Shown here: one piece after another, positions 21,502 through 31,083 of the stretch
How the letters are laid out: each line of letters opens with the position of its first letter
Numbering within the stretch: position 1 is the stretch's first letter
Assembly: GCF_038002225.1 (NCBI RefSeq)
Contig: NZ_JBBOCA010000001.1
Coordinates: forward strand, 5,456,001-5,520,000
Source: Paenibacillus sp. FSL R7-0204
Lineage (GTDB): Bacteria > Bacillota > Bacilli > Paenibacillales > Paenibacillaceae
Length of the DNA stretch: 64,000 nt
Direction of reading: 5' to 3'
Position numbers and translations under genes: made by a program
The notes under the pieces: model-generated
The model's database searches: none
What the model was told of the DNA's origin: nothing
What the model saw: only the letters and a program-made list of their open reading frames with translations

Positions 21502-23598
21502 CTACGAACGAAGCTCGAAGAGCCTCGCAGTCTTGCCAGCGGGCAGCGTAACGGTCAAGCTGCCTTCTACAGCGTCCCAGCTCCACTGCGACCCGTGCGC
21601 CTCAGGATACGCACACCGGGCCTCCGCCTCGCGGCTCCTCAGCTCAGGAATGGGCAGCGTAACCGCAGCCGCTTCTCCGGCAATCCGCCATACAGCAATA
21701 TAGCGGATGTCCCCATGACGGAGGCCGAAGCTGACCCATTCCCCTCCACTGTCAGGCAGACCGAGCGGCCAGAAGGCGAAGGCTTGCGGAATGTGGGCAC
21801 GGATAGACTTGTAATAATCCAGCGCCTCCTTCACCAGCGCCCGGCGTCTTGGCGTTAGCTCGGCCAGATGGCCGCTCTGATGAACGCGAAGCAGCAGCGA
21901 GTTAACCATGTTGAAAATGACCTCTTCATCGTCACCTTCGCGCAGCGGATACGACCAGACCGCCGATTGCTCGGGAGTCAGTGCAGCCGGAGAGCCTGCG
22001 GCAATGGCAGCATACTTCACATAATCCTCCTGGTCGCTGGTGGACTGGATGCTGTGGCGGCTGAGCATGGCGTAATCCATCCGCATCCCGCCGCTGGAGC
22101 AGTTCTCAATGACGAGCTGCGGATAACGGGCGAAGATGCTGTCCAGCCAGGCCAGATAAGCGCGGTTATGCTGCAATAGACCGTCCCCGAAGCTGTCTGC
22201 CTCCGTCTCCGTACCAATGCCTGCATTGATGTTATAGTCCATCTTGATATACCCGATGCCGTATTCCTCCACCAGCCGGGCAATCACGCTGTCGGCATGC
22301 TTAATAACCGCAGGGTTACGGTAATCGAGCTGATAGCGGCTGCGGTCCTTGACCCGCTTGCCATGGCGCATGAAGAACCAGCTGTCGCCGGTCTCCGCAA
22401 GCTTCGGACTGTTGATGCCCATCACCTCCAGCTCCAGCCACAGACCCGGAATCATCCCCTTGCTGCGGATCACATCCAGCACGTACTTGATGCCTTCCGG
22501 GAAGCGCTCAGCCGAAGGCGCCCACTCCCCGACCCCGTCCCACCATTCACCGGGAGCATACCAGCCCGCGTCGATGCAGAAGTATTCACAGCCGACTTCG
22601 GCAGCAGCATCAATCAGCGGCAGCAGCTTCTCCGTTGTCGGGCTTCCCCACAGACAGTTCATGTAGTCGTTGAAAATCACCCGCAGCAGCTCATTATCCT
22701 CATTCGGTCTGCGGATCAGCCGCCGGTATGCGGTAAGCTGCTCTGCCGCCTCTCCGAATCCGCCCTCTACTATACCTGCGGCCACCGGCACAGAGGTGAA
22801 CGCTTCGCCAGGGGCAAGCTTCAGCCACCAGTGATTGTCATGCTCCGTAGGTCCGCTGACCAGCAGTGTAAGCTGATCTCCCTGATCCGTCAGCTCCCAG
22901 TGCCAGGAGCCGTTATGTTCAATCTGCCAGAACAAGCTTGTCCCGCTCTCCTTGTTGCGCAGCACAGCCATTGGCAGCAGCTCCGCCGCTGACCAGGACC
23001 CGGTATTGCTGGCGGCAATCCGCTTCGAGCCACGGTCGGCGAGATGGGACATGCCCAGCTCTGGAAGACTGTAGCTTTTCCACTGCAGCTCACTCTGCCA
23101 CCCGCTGTGAGCAATACTCACTTCAATCTTGTCATTACGGTCTCCGTTGCCCTCCTTGTCCACTCCTGTAAGTGCAAACGAAGACAGATACTCCACAGCC
23201 GCTTCCGCATCGCCTTCATTACGCAAGACTGTCCAGGCCCGCACAATCTGCACACCAGTATAGAACTGATAATGCTGTACTGCCTTCACACCCGTCAGCG
23301 GATCAGCCAGCGTAAGCTCCAGCTTCCGTCCCAGCGGATTCACCGTGTCCTTATGCCCGTCATACACCATGCGCAATCCCGGATAAGACGCACGGTGTGT
23401 CCGCCCGTGATATTCCGCCCGGTCTTCCCCCGACAGCTGCAGCTCCAGCAGCCGGAAGCTTGCCTTGTGCTTGTCTTCTATGCTCCCTGCTTCCAGCGGC
23501 GCTGCGCCAAAATGCAGCAGCCGCACATCCTGCTCCGCTGTAATTTCTATTGTAAGATAAAGCCCGTTCTCGGCTATGTCTATTAGCCTGCTGTCCAT
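21502..23598 (-). CDS. Alpha-galactosidase, glycoside hydrolase family 36
   Basis: About 698 residues. ATG 23598 is chosen because AAGGAGG lies ten bases upstream, inside a slightly longer frame. The N-terminal beta-sandwich (residues 1-310) is followed by a TIM barrel with YFCIDAGWYAPGEWWDGVGE, GLWLELEVMG and the nucleophile Asp in YIKMDYN; the acid/base Asp is in the STSDQEDY segment. The C-terminal beta-domain ends with GKTARLFELR. It has no signal peptide, so it acts in the cytoplasm on alpha-1,6-galactosides such as melibiose or raffinose brought in by the adjacent transporter. It is downstream of, and co-oriented with, the binding-protein gene. Confidence 0.85.
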   Translation of the reverse strand: MDSRLIDIAENGLYLTIEITAEQDVRLLHFGAAPLEAGSIEDKHKASFRLLELQLSGEDRAEYHGRTHRASYPGLRMVYDGHKDTVNPLGRKLELTLADPLTGVKAVQHYQFYTGVQIVRAWTVLRNEGDAEAAVEYLSSFALTGVDKEGNGDRNDKIEVSIAHSGWQSELQWKSYSLPELGMSHLADRGSKRIAASNTGSWSAAELLPMAVLRNKESGTSLFWQIEHNGSWHWELTDQGDQLTLLVSGPTEHDNHWWLKLAPGEAFTSVPVAAGIVEGGFGEAAEQLTAYRRLIRRPNEDNELLRVIFNDYMNCLWGSPTTEKLLPLIDAAAEVGCEYFCIDAGWYAPGEWWDGVGEWAPSAERFPEGIKYVLDVIRSKGMIPGLWLELEVMGINSPKLAETGDSWFFMRHGKRVKDRSRYQLDYRNPAVIKHADSVIARLVEEYGIGYIKMDYNINAGIGTETEADSFGDGLLQHNRAYLAWLDSIFARYPQLVIENCSSGGMRMDYAMLSRHSIQSTSDQEDYVKYAAIAAGSPAALTPEQSAVWSYPLREGDDEEVIFNMVNSLLLRVHQSGHLAELTPRRRALVKEALDYYKSIRAHIPQAFAFWPLGLPDSGGEWVSFGLRHGDIRYIAVWRIAGEAAAVTLPIPELRSREAEARCAYPEAHGSQWSWDAVEGSLTVTLPAGKTARLFELRS

Positions 23599-23785
23599 GT
23601 CTATTTGGCCTCCTTGCAAATATTCGTGACTCTTAATCTCTTAATCTCTTATCCCTTAATATCTCCGCTCTTCCTGCTTCTCCCGATATTGAGACCTTCT
23701 CTTCTATTCGTAACTCCTAATTTTCCTGCGGTGCTCGTGTAGGTGGCGAAGTAACGGAGGGAGGTTTGGAATTGGAGGAGCGACA

Positions 23786-23859
23786 GCGCCCGCCTTTGTC
23801 TCCGGATTTCAACCGCTACGAGCGGTATAATCAGGAAATCTGGAGACAACAGCGGCCGG
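23786..23859. repeat. Long imperfect palindrome (REP-like element)
   Basis: The left arm (23786-23810) and right arm (23835-23859) are 25 bases each and match in inverted orientation at about 20 positions, including GTCTCCGGATTTC against GAAATCTGGAGAC. Inside them ACCGCT-ACG-AGCGGT forms a second perfect inner stem. The element lies in the 388-base gap between two minus-strand genes. It is too long and lacks a T-tract for a simple terminator, and could form a cruciform or a stable RNA stem. The rest of the gap (23599-23986) has no credible gene. Confidence 0.7.
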
Positions 23860-23986
23860 AAATCCAAAGCTCACGCAGTTACGTCCAGCCACATACACCC
23901 CCCACCCTGAAATCTGCGTTACATAGAAAGAAGACCCCCTCAGTAATAAAGCTTACTTCGGAGGCCGCTAAGGTCAAACCAAAATT

Positions 23987-25312
23987 TTATTCCGCAGACC
24001 CGAATTGAATCCAAGCCTTCTGAATTTCATCAATCGCCTGATCCTTCGTCTTGCTGCCGCCGATATAAGCCTGCATAAGCTCCCCGAATTTCTGGTGGAA
24101 CGTATCCAGGGAGTAGTTCACCGAGAGGTCGCCGGATTTCTCCGTCTTCAGGATTTCTTCCATTTCCTTAGGCATCTGCAGGTCAGGCATCGGGGCATCC
24201 TTGATTGGAGGAATGACCTTCGCTACGTTAGAGAACCAGCTCTTCCCGTAATCGGAAGTATAGAGCCAGTTGAAGAACTCAATCGTTTCCGCTGCTACCG
24301 CAGAATCCTTATTGATCCGCAGTGCCTGGTCGGCACCGGTGATAATTTGGGATTGTTCCGGTTTGTCACTGACAGGGTACCCGGCGATGCCGAGGTCAAA
24401 GTCAGGGGTGATTTTCTTAATCGCTTCTTCATCCCATGCGCCTTTACCGGTCATGAATGCTGTTTTGCCCAGGGCGAAATCACTGACCTCTGCATTGCTG
24501 TCACGTTCAAGCGGCTTGTCTGTTCCGTGCTTAACGGTTGTATCAATGAAGCTGAAGAAGTTATCGCTCAGCACCGGATGATCCTTGAAGGTCGTCTTCC
24601 CGGCGATGAAGTCTGCTACGAGCGTCTTTGCATCGGTTCCGGCATCGGTCGCGGCAGCGTCTACGAAGTGCTGGAAGATATGCTTCCATACCCACCACTC
24701 TTTATAGGCGTTGGCGAAGGGTGTGATGCCCTTGGCTTCAAGCTTGGTGATCGCATCATCCATTTCAGCAGTAGTCTTAGGCACTTCCGTGATGCCGGCA
24801 TCCGCCAGCAGCTTCTTGTTGTACATCAGGACGAACAGGTTGCCCTTCACCGGCAGTCCGAGGACTTTGCCATCGGTAGAGCTCATGTTGGAGCGGACGG
24901 CATCCGTCATCGCTGCGGCCAGCGGCTCATTGGTCAAGTCAGCGCTGTATTCGGCAAAAGTATCGATATCCCCGCCCGCCGTGGTCTGGAACACATCCGG
25001 TGTGCTGCCGGCGGCAATTTTGGATTTCAGCACCGTATTGTAGTCTGCTTGCATGATTTCCAGATTGATCGTAACATTCGGCTTCACCTTCTTGTATTCC
25101 GCAATATAAGCATTGAAAGCATCTGTGTATTCGGGAGAGGCGGTGAACATATTAATGGTGACGGGCTTGGCGGAATCCGTTGGTGTATTGCCTGCTCCGG
25201 CTGTTCCACCTGTGTTGTTAGCGGTATTATTGGTGTTATTTCCACCGCAACCGGCCAGCAGTCCGCCCACCAGCAGCAGACTCGCAGATAATGCCATGAA
25301 TCGTTTTAACAT
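23987..25312 (-). CDS. Sugar ABC transporter substrate-binding lipoprotein (CUT1)
   Basis: About 441 residues. ATG 25312 has AAGGGGG six bases upstream; the longer frame starts before that site. The signal LKRFMALSASLLLVGG ends in the lipobox LLAGC, so the protein is lipid-anchored outside the membrane. The mature part has the family-1 binding-protein pattern: VTINMFTASPEYTDAFNAYI, KPNVTINLEIMQADYNT, GSTPDVFQTTAGGDID and later GKGAWDEEAI and GADQALRINKDS. It delivers sugar to the two permeases encoded divergently at 29144-30870. The adjacent GH36 gene suggests alpha-galactosides as the ligand. Confidence 0.85.
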   Translation of the reverse strand: MLKRFMALSASLLLVGGLLAGCGGNNTNNTANNTGGTAGAGNTPTDSAKPVTINMFTASPEYTDAFNAYIAEYKKVKPNVTINLEIMQADYNTVLKSKIAAGSTPDVFQTTAGGDIDTFAEYSADLTNEPLAAAMTDAVRSNMSSTDGKVLGLPVKGNLFVLMYNKKLLADAGITEVPKTTAEMDDAITKLEAKGITPFANAYKEWWVWKHIFQHFVDAAATDAGTDAKTLVADFIAGKTTFKDHPVLSDNFFSFIDTTVKHGTDKPLERDSNAEVSDFALGKTAFMTGKGAWDEEAIKKITPDFDLGIAGYPVSDKPEQSQIITGADQALRINKDSAVAAETIEFFNWLYTSDYGKSWFSNVAKVIPPIKDAPMPDLQMPKEMEEILKTEKSGDLSVNYSLDTFHQKFGELMQAYIGGSKTKDQAIDEIQKAWIQFGSAE

Positions 25313-25434
25313 GATGTTGCCCCCTTTTTCCTTATGCATCTTGTGGTCTTGCTCATCATTCTAAATAAAAAGAAAAAGGATAAGAAGGTACATAAGTGAA
25401 CTGATGAGGGTAAAAAAGTGTCCATGTAACCGTT

Positions 25435-27081
25435 TCACTTTTCTACCCCTGGCAGCCGCAGCCGGAATTCAGAAGGGGAGCAATCATAGTAATTGCGGAA
25501 TGCCTTGCTGAAATAGTTCTTGTCCTTATACCCCAGCATTTCAGAGATATCCTGAATTTTGAGGGCAGGATCGGCCAGCAGTGCTGTGGCTTTGTTCATC
25601 CTTACCTTTTGCACATACTCGTGAATGCCGTAGCCGTATTGTCCCTTGAACAGCTTCATCAGATACTCTCTGCTCAGGAAATATTGTTCCGTGAACATCG
25701 ATATCTTAATATCCTCGAAATAATGGTTATCAATATACGCCTTAATATTCTCCAGCACACTGCTGCGGTCTCCGGCTACCGTCCGGCTGATCTCACCCGC
25801 ATAACGGTCGAAGATATCGTTAAGCACGCCGGCAAACTGCTCAAAGGAGGCGAAGTCGCTAAGGATGCCCAGGGATGACAGGCTGCTGTCCTTCCCGCTG
25901 CGGATCTGCGGCGGCATAGCATCCAGCTCTGCAGCAATCTCGCCCAGCAGCAAAAGAAAGCCCTGTAGCGTCCGGTCCGCCTCCCCGAGCGTGAAGCCTT
26001 CCGTCTCCTGGCATTTGCGGATGAACTCGCTGAGGATGCTGCGGGCATGGTTCACATTCCCGCCCTCCAGCGCGCTGCGGATCTGCGGCATCCTCCCGGT
26101 CAGGGAGGGATTATCCCGCGATACCGGATTCACTGCTCTGCCTTGTGCGATCAGGCTGCCCTTCAGACTGAGCAGGTCAATCGCATCTAGTGAGGCTTTG
26201 GCCTGCTCATAGGAGACGGCAATGCTGAGCGAATCGCGGCAAGGCTCCCCGATTCCGCCTGCACAGAGGATTCCGAACAGCTCCTTCAAGGTAGCGGCTG
26301 CTTTCTTCATATGGTGCAGCGACAGGAAGGCCGCATCTGCTTCATAACCGCCCTTCATGGTGAAGATGGCAATGAATTCGCGCTCCCCCTTGGTGCTGGC
26401 GAAGCTGAACGACTCGAACTGCCCGTCCGTGTTCTCGTTCATGACATTCGTTACGGCAAAATGCAGCAGATCCCGGTCCCCATGGAATCTTTCCTTACGT
26501 ACCTGTTCCAGATTAAGCATCCGCAGCAGGCCGACAGCGAAGTGGCTGGCCGCCCCGTCCGCCCCGATCAGCGGGAGAAAGGCCTCATTGGACTGGGTCT
26601 TGAAGCTCCGGTCAATGATGGACAGATACATCTTCTCCTTCAGCTTCGGCAGCGACATATTGAGCGTAATATTGCGGTTAATGAACTCGCTCTCCCGTTT
26701 CCGCTTGGCCTCCAGCACCCCCACCGCCTTGCGCAGCGCATGGTTAAGATCTGTGCGGTTCACCGGCTTCAGCAGGTAATCCACCACCTTCGAGCGGATA
26801 GCCTGGCGCGTATACTCGAAATCATTATAGCCGCTGATCACAATCAGCAGCAGCTCCGGGAATTCCTGCTCGGCAATCTGCAGCAGCTCGGCTCCGCTCA
26901 GCTCCGGCATTTTCATATCAACCAGCACCAGATCGAACCGTTCGCGGCGCAGCAGCTCAAGGCCCGCCTTCCCGTCCATCGCCTCCCGCACCTCGCTGAC
27001 ACCGAGGCCCTCCCAATCCCCCAGAATGTGAATCGCTTCGCGCAGCGGCTCCTCATCATCAATAATCAGCACTCTATACAT
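25435..27081 (-). CDS. YesN-type response regulator with AraC DNA-binding domain
   Basis: A 548-residue regulator. The receiver domain (residues 1-120) has the DDEEP acidic pair, the phospho-acceptor in LVLVDMKMPELSG and the conserved Lys in VVDYLLKPVNR. A long middle region of about 300 residues follows. The C-terminal AraC-type double helix-turn-helix includes ISMFTEQYFLSREYLMKLFK and IQDISEMLGYKDKNYFSKAF. It overlaps the kinase gene by eight bases and precedes the binding-protein gene. By family it activates the adjacent sugar transporter and alpha-galactosidase genes when its kinase senses the sugar or loaded binding protein. Confidence 0.9.
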   Translation of the reverse strand: MYRVLIIDDEEPLREAIHILGDWEGLGVSEVREAMDGKAGLELLRRERFDLVLVDMKMPELSGAELLQIAEQEFPELLLIVISGYNDFEYTRQAIRSKVVDYLLKPVNRTDLNHALRKAVGVLEAKRKRESEFINRNITLNMSLPKLKEKMYLSIIDRSFKTQSNEAFLPLIGADGAASHFAVGLLRMLNLEQVRKERFHGDRDLLHFAVTNVMNENTDGQFESFSFASTKGEREFIAIFTMKGGYEADAAFLSLHHMKKAAATLKELFGILCAGGIGEPCRDSLSIAVSYEQAKASLDAIDLLSLKGSLIAQGRAVNPVSRDNPSLTGRMPQIRSALEGGNVNHARSILSEFIRKCQETEGFTLGEADRTLQGFLLLLGEIAAELDAMPPQIRSGKDSSLSSLGILSDFASFEQFAGVLNDIFDRYAGEISRTVAGDRSSVLENIKAYIDNHYFEDIKISMFTEQYFLSREYLMKLFKGQYGYGIHEYVQKVRMNKATALLADPALKIQDISEMLGYKDKNYFSKAFRNYYDCSPSEFRLRLPGVEK

Positions 27082-28936
27082 GTTGTCCTACTCCTCCCCG
27101 CGGCAGCCGCATATCCATTCGTGTTCCCTGCTCCGTGCTATGAATGACCAGACCCGACTCATCTCCATACAAAAGCTTCAGCCGGGTATTCAGATTCTTC
27201 AGCCCGATACTCTCCATACCGTCCTCTTCGGCCGTGTCCGCTGCGCGGTCCTCCCACTGCATCTGAAGGGAGCTCAGCACCTGCTCCAGCCGTTCTCCGC
27301 TGATGCCCGGCCCATCGTCCAGCACGGAGATCACACTGTGTGTGCCGGTGATATGCGCCTCAATGGTGATGGTAACCGTATTCGATACCTTTTCCAGCGC
27401 ATGCTTGATGCAGTTCTCCACCAGTGTCTGGAGCGACAGCTTGGGGATTCTCAGCTCCATCAGGCTCTCATCCCAGGCGTACACCACTTGCATCCGGTTC
27501 CCGAACCGCGCCTTCTGCAGCGCCAGATAACGTTCGATATGCCGCAGCTCCTCCCTTGCCTGCACCACATCCTTGCCGCTAATGCAGTATCGCAGGGTCA
27601 GGGCCAGGTTGTCCACCATCTCGACAATATCATCGTTGTTGTTCTTGAGGGCCTTAGTTGAGATCGCCTGGAGTGCATTGTACAGGAAATGGGGATTAAT
27701 CTCGGCCTCCAGCGCTTTTAAGACGGCGTTCTTTTCAACAATTTTCATTTTGTAGCGTTCATTGATCAGCTCATTCGTCTTCTCGACCATTTTGTTGAAA
27801 TGGCGCGACAGGTAGGCGATCTCATCCTTGCCCGCAACCGTCGCCTGCGCATCAAAGCTCCCGGTGCTGAACCGCTGCATCTGGAGCGACAGATTCTTCA
27901 GCGGATGGGTGATCCGGTTCGAGGTGAAGCTGACCAGCACCACAGAGACGATCAGGAACAGCAGGCCAATCGCCACACTTAACGTTCGCGTCGTTGTCGC
28001 TGCCTCATAGATTTGGGTGTAGGGAATCGGCTTGACGAGCTTCCAGCCTTCCTTTTGGCTGATATCGTAGATTACGAGGTATTTCTGCCCCTTGCCGGGC
28101 CAGGTTACGCGCCCCTTCTGCTCCGGTGTCAGCAGCTTCGCCAGTCCCGCCTCCTTGCTCTCCCGGTAGAATTCCTTGTCATCCACCTTGAAGGGCTCCC
28201 CGTCCGGGCTGATATACATCAGATGCTCTCCGGTGCTGAACGGGATATCCCGCATAATCTCATCGGTCACGGATGAGTTCAAATATAGCGATAATACCGC
28301 CTGCGGCTCGCGTGACACGATGGAGCGGATCAGACGGTGATAGCCCATGAACACCTTGCCCCGGTTAACGGGGTAATCGGCGCTGTTCACGCTGGCCGGC
28401 TGCTCCTCCACGAACGACTGATAGGAACGGTTATACGGACTCTTAAGCGCCCGCTTATACCACGGCAGGTCATCAATAGGCGGATGCTCGGATACCCGGA
28501 CGGTGATGTTATAGTTCTCCTTGGTGACATAATAATACTTCTGCTCCTTGATTACATAGAGGTAGACCGCCTCCAGATCATTGCGTGAAAAATACAAATT
28601 CCGCAGATAATCCTCCACGTACATCCGGGAGCTGTAGTCTTCCGATTCATGCAAAAGCGCATAATTGAACTCATCGTAGGAGATCTGCGGCAGAGACAAT
28701 TGCTCAATCCCGCTCAGATAACTCTCCAGATTCCGTCCGACCAGGAGCAGGTTATTGCTGGTACTAGCAATGCTGTTATCGACCGATTCCCGCTGCAGCA
28801 TGCTATAGGATATGTAGGTGAGTGAACTGACCACCAGGATGATGATAATCGTAAACAACAGAATCAGCTTGTTAGCCAGGCGGCGGGACACCCGCGCCAG
28901 TAAAGGCTCGATCAGCTTAACCCACACTTTTCTCAT
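27074..28936 (-). CDS. YesM-type sensor histidine kinase
   Basis: About 620 residues. ATG 28936 has GGAGAG four bases upstream and gives the usual start just before the first helix (LANKLILLFTIIIILVVSSL); the longer frame to 29065 has no such site. An extracellular sensor of about 270 residues lies between two membrane helices, followed by a HAMP (LKNLSLQMQRFSTGSFDAQA), the His-kinase phosphoacceptor in INPHFLYNALQAISTKAL, and an ATPase with VENCIKHALEK and VLDDGPGIS. It pairs with the YesN-type regulator encoded next and is divergent from the permease genes. Confidence 0.9.
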   Translation of the reverse strand: MRKVWVKLIEPLLARVSRRLANKLILLFTIIIILVVSSLTYISYSMLQRESVDNSIASTSNNLLLVGRNLESYLSGIEQLSLPQISYDEFNYALLHESEDYSSRMYVEDYLRNLYFSRNDLEAVYLYVIKEQKYYYVTKENYNITVRVSEHPPIDDLPWYKRALKSPYNRSYQSFVEEQPASVNSADYPVNRGKVFMGYHRLIRSIVSREPQAVLSLYLNSSVTDEIMRDIPFSTGEHLMYISPDGEPFKVDDKEFYRESKEAGLAKLLTPEQKGRVTWPGKGQKYLVIYDISQKEGWKLVKPIPYTQIYEAATTTRTLSVAIGLLFLIVSVVLVSFTSNRITHPLKNLSLQMQRFSTGSFDAQATVAGKDEIAYLSRHFNKMVEKTNELINERYKMKIVEKNAVLKALEAEINPHFLYNALQAISTKALKNNNDDIVEMVDNLALTLRYCISGKDVVQAREELRHIERYLALQKARFGNRMQVVYAWDESLMELRIPKLSLQTLVENCIKHALEKVSNTVTITIEAHITGTHSVISVLDDGPGISGERLEQVLSSLQMQWEDRAADTAEEDGMESIGLKNLNTRLKLLYGDESGLVIHSTEQGTRMDMRLPRGGVGQHV

Positions 28937-29030
28937 GATGCTCTCCGCTCTCCCCGCTGCCGGTTTTGGGAACTTTTCCGGCCTCCGCAGTCCGTTCACC
29001 TTTTTACCCTTAACTGTACTCTTAAATCCA

Positions 29031-29059
29031 TTTTTGACGATACCGGTCTGCTCTATAAT
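29031..29059 (+). promoter_or_regulatory. Promoter for the sugar permease operon
   Basis: Perfect TATAAT at 29054-29059. TTTTTG at 29031-29036 is 17 bases away; TTGACG three bases later would give a short 14-base spacer. It is the only good -10 before the permease genes, and is a likely target of the YesN-type regulator. Confidence 0.5.
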
Positions 29060-29143
29060 ACACAATATAGACTAACCGGAATGGTTAAGTGTGGCAAGCC
29101 AGGCCTAATTCTCCCACCCTATAACTCAAGAAGAGGTGCATCC

Positions 29144-30034
29144 ATGTTAAAAACACCCGGCAAAAGATGGCGCGAGAAATTCGAATTCGGAATCTTTACT
29201 CTCCCGGTTCTGATCTGTATCGCTGTAGCCTTCTATATTCCCTTCGCCATGACCATCCGCTATTCAATGACCAAGTGGAACGGGATTTCCAAGCACCCCA
29301 AGTTCGTCGGGCTGGATAATTTCAAACAGATCTTCTCCGGCGATACCAACTTCTCGGATGCCGCCTGGTTCACGATTAAATACGCGGTGCTCTATATTAT
29401 CATAGTCAATGTGCTGGCGATTCTGCTGGCGGTGCTGCTGGACATGAAGCTGAGAAGCACCTCCTGGCTGAGAGCAGCCTTCTTCATCCCTTATATCCTC
29501 AGTCTGGTCATTGTCGGCTTCATCTGGAAGTTCATCTTCATGCAGGGCTTCAACTCGCTGGGCGAGAGCACCGGCTGGGCAATCTTCGATCTAAGCTGGC
29601 TAGGGACACCGGGACTCGCCTTCATCTCCATCCTGGGCGTATCCATCTGGCAGTCGATCGGGTTCTATCTGGTCATCTACATTGCCGGTCTGCAGTCTGT
29701 GCCTGAAGATCTCAAGGAAGCTGCTACAGTAGACGGTGCCGGACCGCTGAGAAAATTCTTCAGCATTACGCTGCCGCTGCTTGCCCCATCGATCACGATC
29801 TCTGTGTTCATGGCGCTCACCAATTCGATCAAGGTATTCGATGTCATCCTGTCACTGACCGGTGGGGGGCCCGGCGGAACTACGTATAGTATCGCTTATG
29901 ATATCTACCGGGATACGTTCCAGAACAACCTGTACGGCTACGGTACAGCCAAAGCGCTCATTCTGTTCCTTGCCGTGCTTGCCGTAACGATCATCCAGCT
30001 GACCGTCTTCAAACGGAGAGAGGTAGAGGCCTAA
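29144..30034 (+). CDS. Sugar ABC transporter permease (MalF-like, CUT1)
   Basis: About 296 residues. ATG 29144 is chosen because AAGAGGTG lies just upstream; the frame is open from 29081 but the extra residues look non-coding. Six membrane helices are visible, starting with FGIFTLPVLICIAVAFYIP, and the EAA loop that contacts the ATPase is EAATVDGAGPLRKFFSITLP. It pairs with the next permease to form the membrane channel for the lipoprotein encoded at 23987-25312. The stop overlaps the next start (TAATG). No ATPase gene is nearby, as is common for transporters energised by a shared MsmX-type ATPase. Confidence 0.9.
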   Translation: MLKTPGKRWREKFEFGIFTLPVLICIAVAFYIPFAMTIRYSMTKWNGISKHPKFVGLDNFKQIFSGDTNFSDAAWFTIKYAVLYIIIVNVLAILLAVLLDMKLRSTSWLRAAFFIPYILSLVIVGFIWKFIFMQGFNSLGESTGWAIFDLSWLGTPGLAFISILGVSIWQSIGFYLVIYIAGLQSVPEDLKEAATVDGAGPLRKFFSITLPLLAPSITISVFMALTNSIKVFDVILSLTGGGPGGTTYSIAYDIYRDTFQNNLYGYGTAKALILFLAVLAVTIIQLTVFKRREVEA

Positions 30035-30870
30035 TGACAACCAACCACAACAAGGCAGGCAAGATCATCCTGGAGGTTATTCTGGTCCTCTTGTCTCTGC
30101 TGTTCCTGTACCCGCTATTCCTGACGATTATCAACTCGCTCAAAAGCTTCGGCGAGGTCATGACTGATGTCATCGCCCTGCCGCAGAAGCTGACCTTCAG
30201 CAACTACGCCTATGTCTGGGAGTTCATCAACTATCCGCGGCTGTTCCTGAACAACTTCATCATTACAGGTGTCGGCCTGCTCGGTATCGTATTCATCTCC
30301 TCCATCGCCGCCTATAAGCTGGCCCGGACCAAAACCAGATGGAGCGGTGTCCTGTATTTCCTGTGCATTATGCCGATGCTGATTCCGTTCCAGTCGATCA
30401 TGCTGACGGTCCTCCAGACCGCCAAGAACCTCAATCTGTCGGAGAGCACGTGGGGACTGGGTCTCCTGTATTGGGGCTTCGGCGCTCCGCTGGCGGTGTT
30501 CATCTATCACGGCTTCGTGAAGGGTATCCCGACAGAGATTGACGAGAGTGCGACGATTGACGGCGCTTCCGGCTTCCGCCTGTTCTTCAGCGTGATCTTC
30601 CCGCTGCTGAAATCGGTCACCACGACCATTGTCATCATCGATGTCATGTGGATCTGGAATGACTTCCTGCTCCCGCTGCTGATGGTCAATGGTTCGCCGG
30701 AGACGAAGACGTTAACGCTGGCCGCTTACACCTTCGTGGGCCAGTATACCTCAGACTGGCAGTATGCCATGACCGCTATGGTAATGGCGGTGCTGCCATC
30801 GATCGTAGTATTCATCTTCCTGCAGAAATACATTGTGAAGGGCGTTGTCGCAGGGGCGGTTAAGGGCTGA
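30034..30870 (+). CDS. Sugar ABC transporter permease (MalG-like, CUT1)
   Basis: A 278-residue inner-membrane permease, ATG 30034 coupled to the previous stop. Six helices are visible (the first is VILEVILVLLSLLFLYPLF-like: IILEVILVLLSLLFLYPLF), and the EAA loop is ESATIDGASGFRLFFSVIFP. The C-terminal IVKGVVAGAVKG is the standard MalG-type end. It forms the second half of the channel with the gene upstream. A strong terminator follows at 30918. Confidence 0.9.
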   Translation: MTTNHNKAGKIILEVILVLLSLLFLYPLFLTIINSLKSFGEVMTDVIALPQKLTFSNYAYVWEFINYPRLFLNNFIITGVGLLGIVFISSIAAYKLARTKTRWSGVLYFLCIMPMLIPFQSIMLTVLQTAKNLNLSESTWGLGLLYWGFGAPLAVFIYHGFVKGIPTEIDESATIDGASGFRLFFSVIFPLLKSVTTTIVIIDVMWIWNDFLLPLLMVNGSPETKTLTLAAYTFVGQYTSDWQYAMTAMVMAVLPSIVVFIFLQKYIVKGVVAGAVKG

Positions 30871-30917
30871 GGCTGAGCCGTATGATGTATCTGTCCCTGT
30901 AAGTGGCTTGTAAACCG

Positions 30918-30969
30918 CAAAAAAGGAGCATATGCTGTAGCCTCTGGCTGCAGCGTATGCTCCTTTTTT
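30918..30969. terminator. Terminator of the permease operon
   Basis: AAAAAAGGAGCATATGCTG pairs with CAGCGTATGCTCCTTTTTT with one mismatch; strong in both directions. Confidence 0.9.
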
Positions 30970-31002
30970 GTCCGATTTTCTTACATTATTAATCACTATA
31001 TG

Positions 31003-31043
31003 TAACAGAGAGCGAGCCTCCATTCACGGAGACTCGCTCTCTG
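31003..31043 (-). terminator. Hairpin after the last giant surface-protein gene
   Basis: CAGAGAGCGAGCCTCC pairs with GGAGACTCGCTCTCTG with one mismatch. It lies about 40 bases beyond the stop of the 3216-residue protein gene. The T-tract on the minus strand is poor, so the adjacent 30918-30969 hairpin may provide the actual stop. Confidence 0.6.
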
Positions 31044-31083
31044 ATTCAGTAAAAATCTCTGTTTGTAATTGTAATTAATTTCT

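Noticed and set aside
23766..24008. Plus-strand 80-residue open frame with GGAGGTTTGGAATTGG in front
   Set aside because: It is built across the long palindrome, with low-complexity Arg/Gln/Pro composition, and overlaps the 3' end of the binding-protein gene. It is more likely a non-coding repeat.
24005..25291. Plus-strand 428-residue frame
   Set aside because: It is an exact antisense shadow of the substrate-binding lipoprotein gene.
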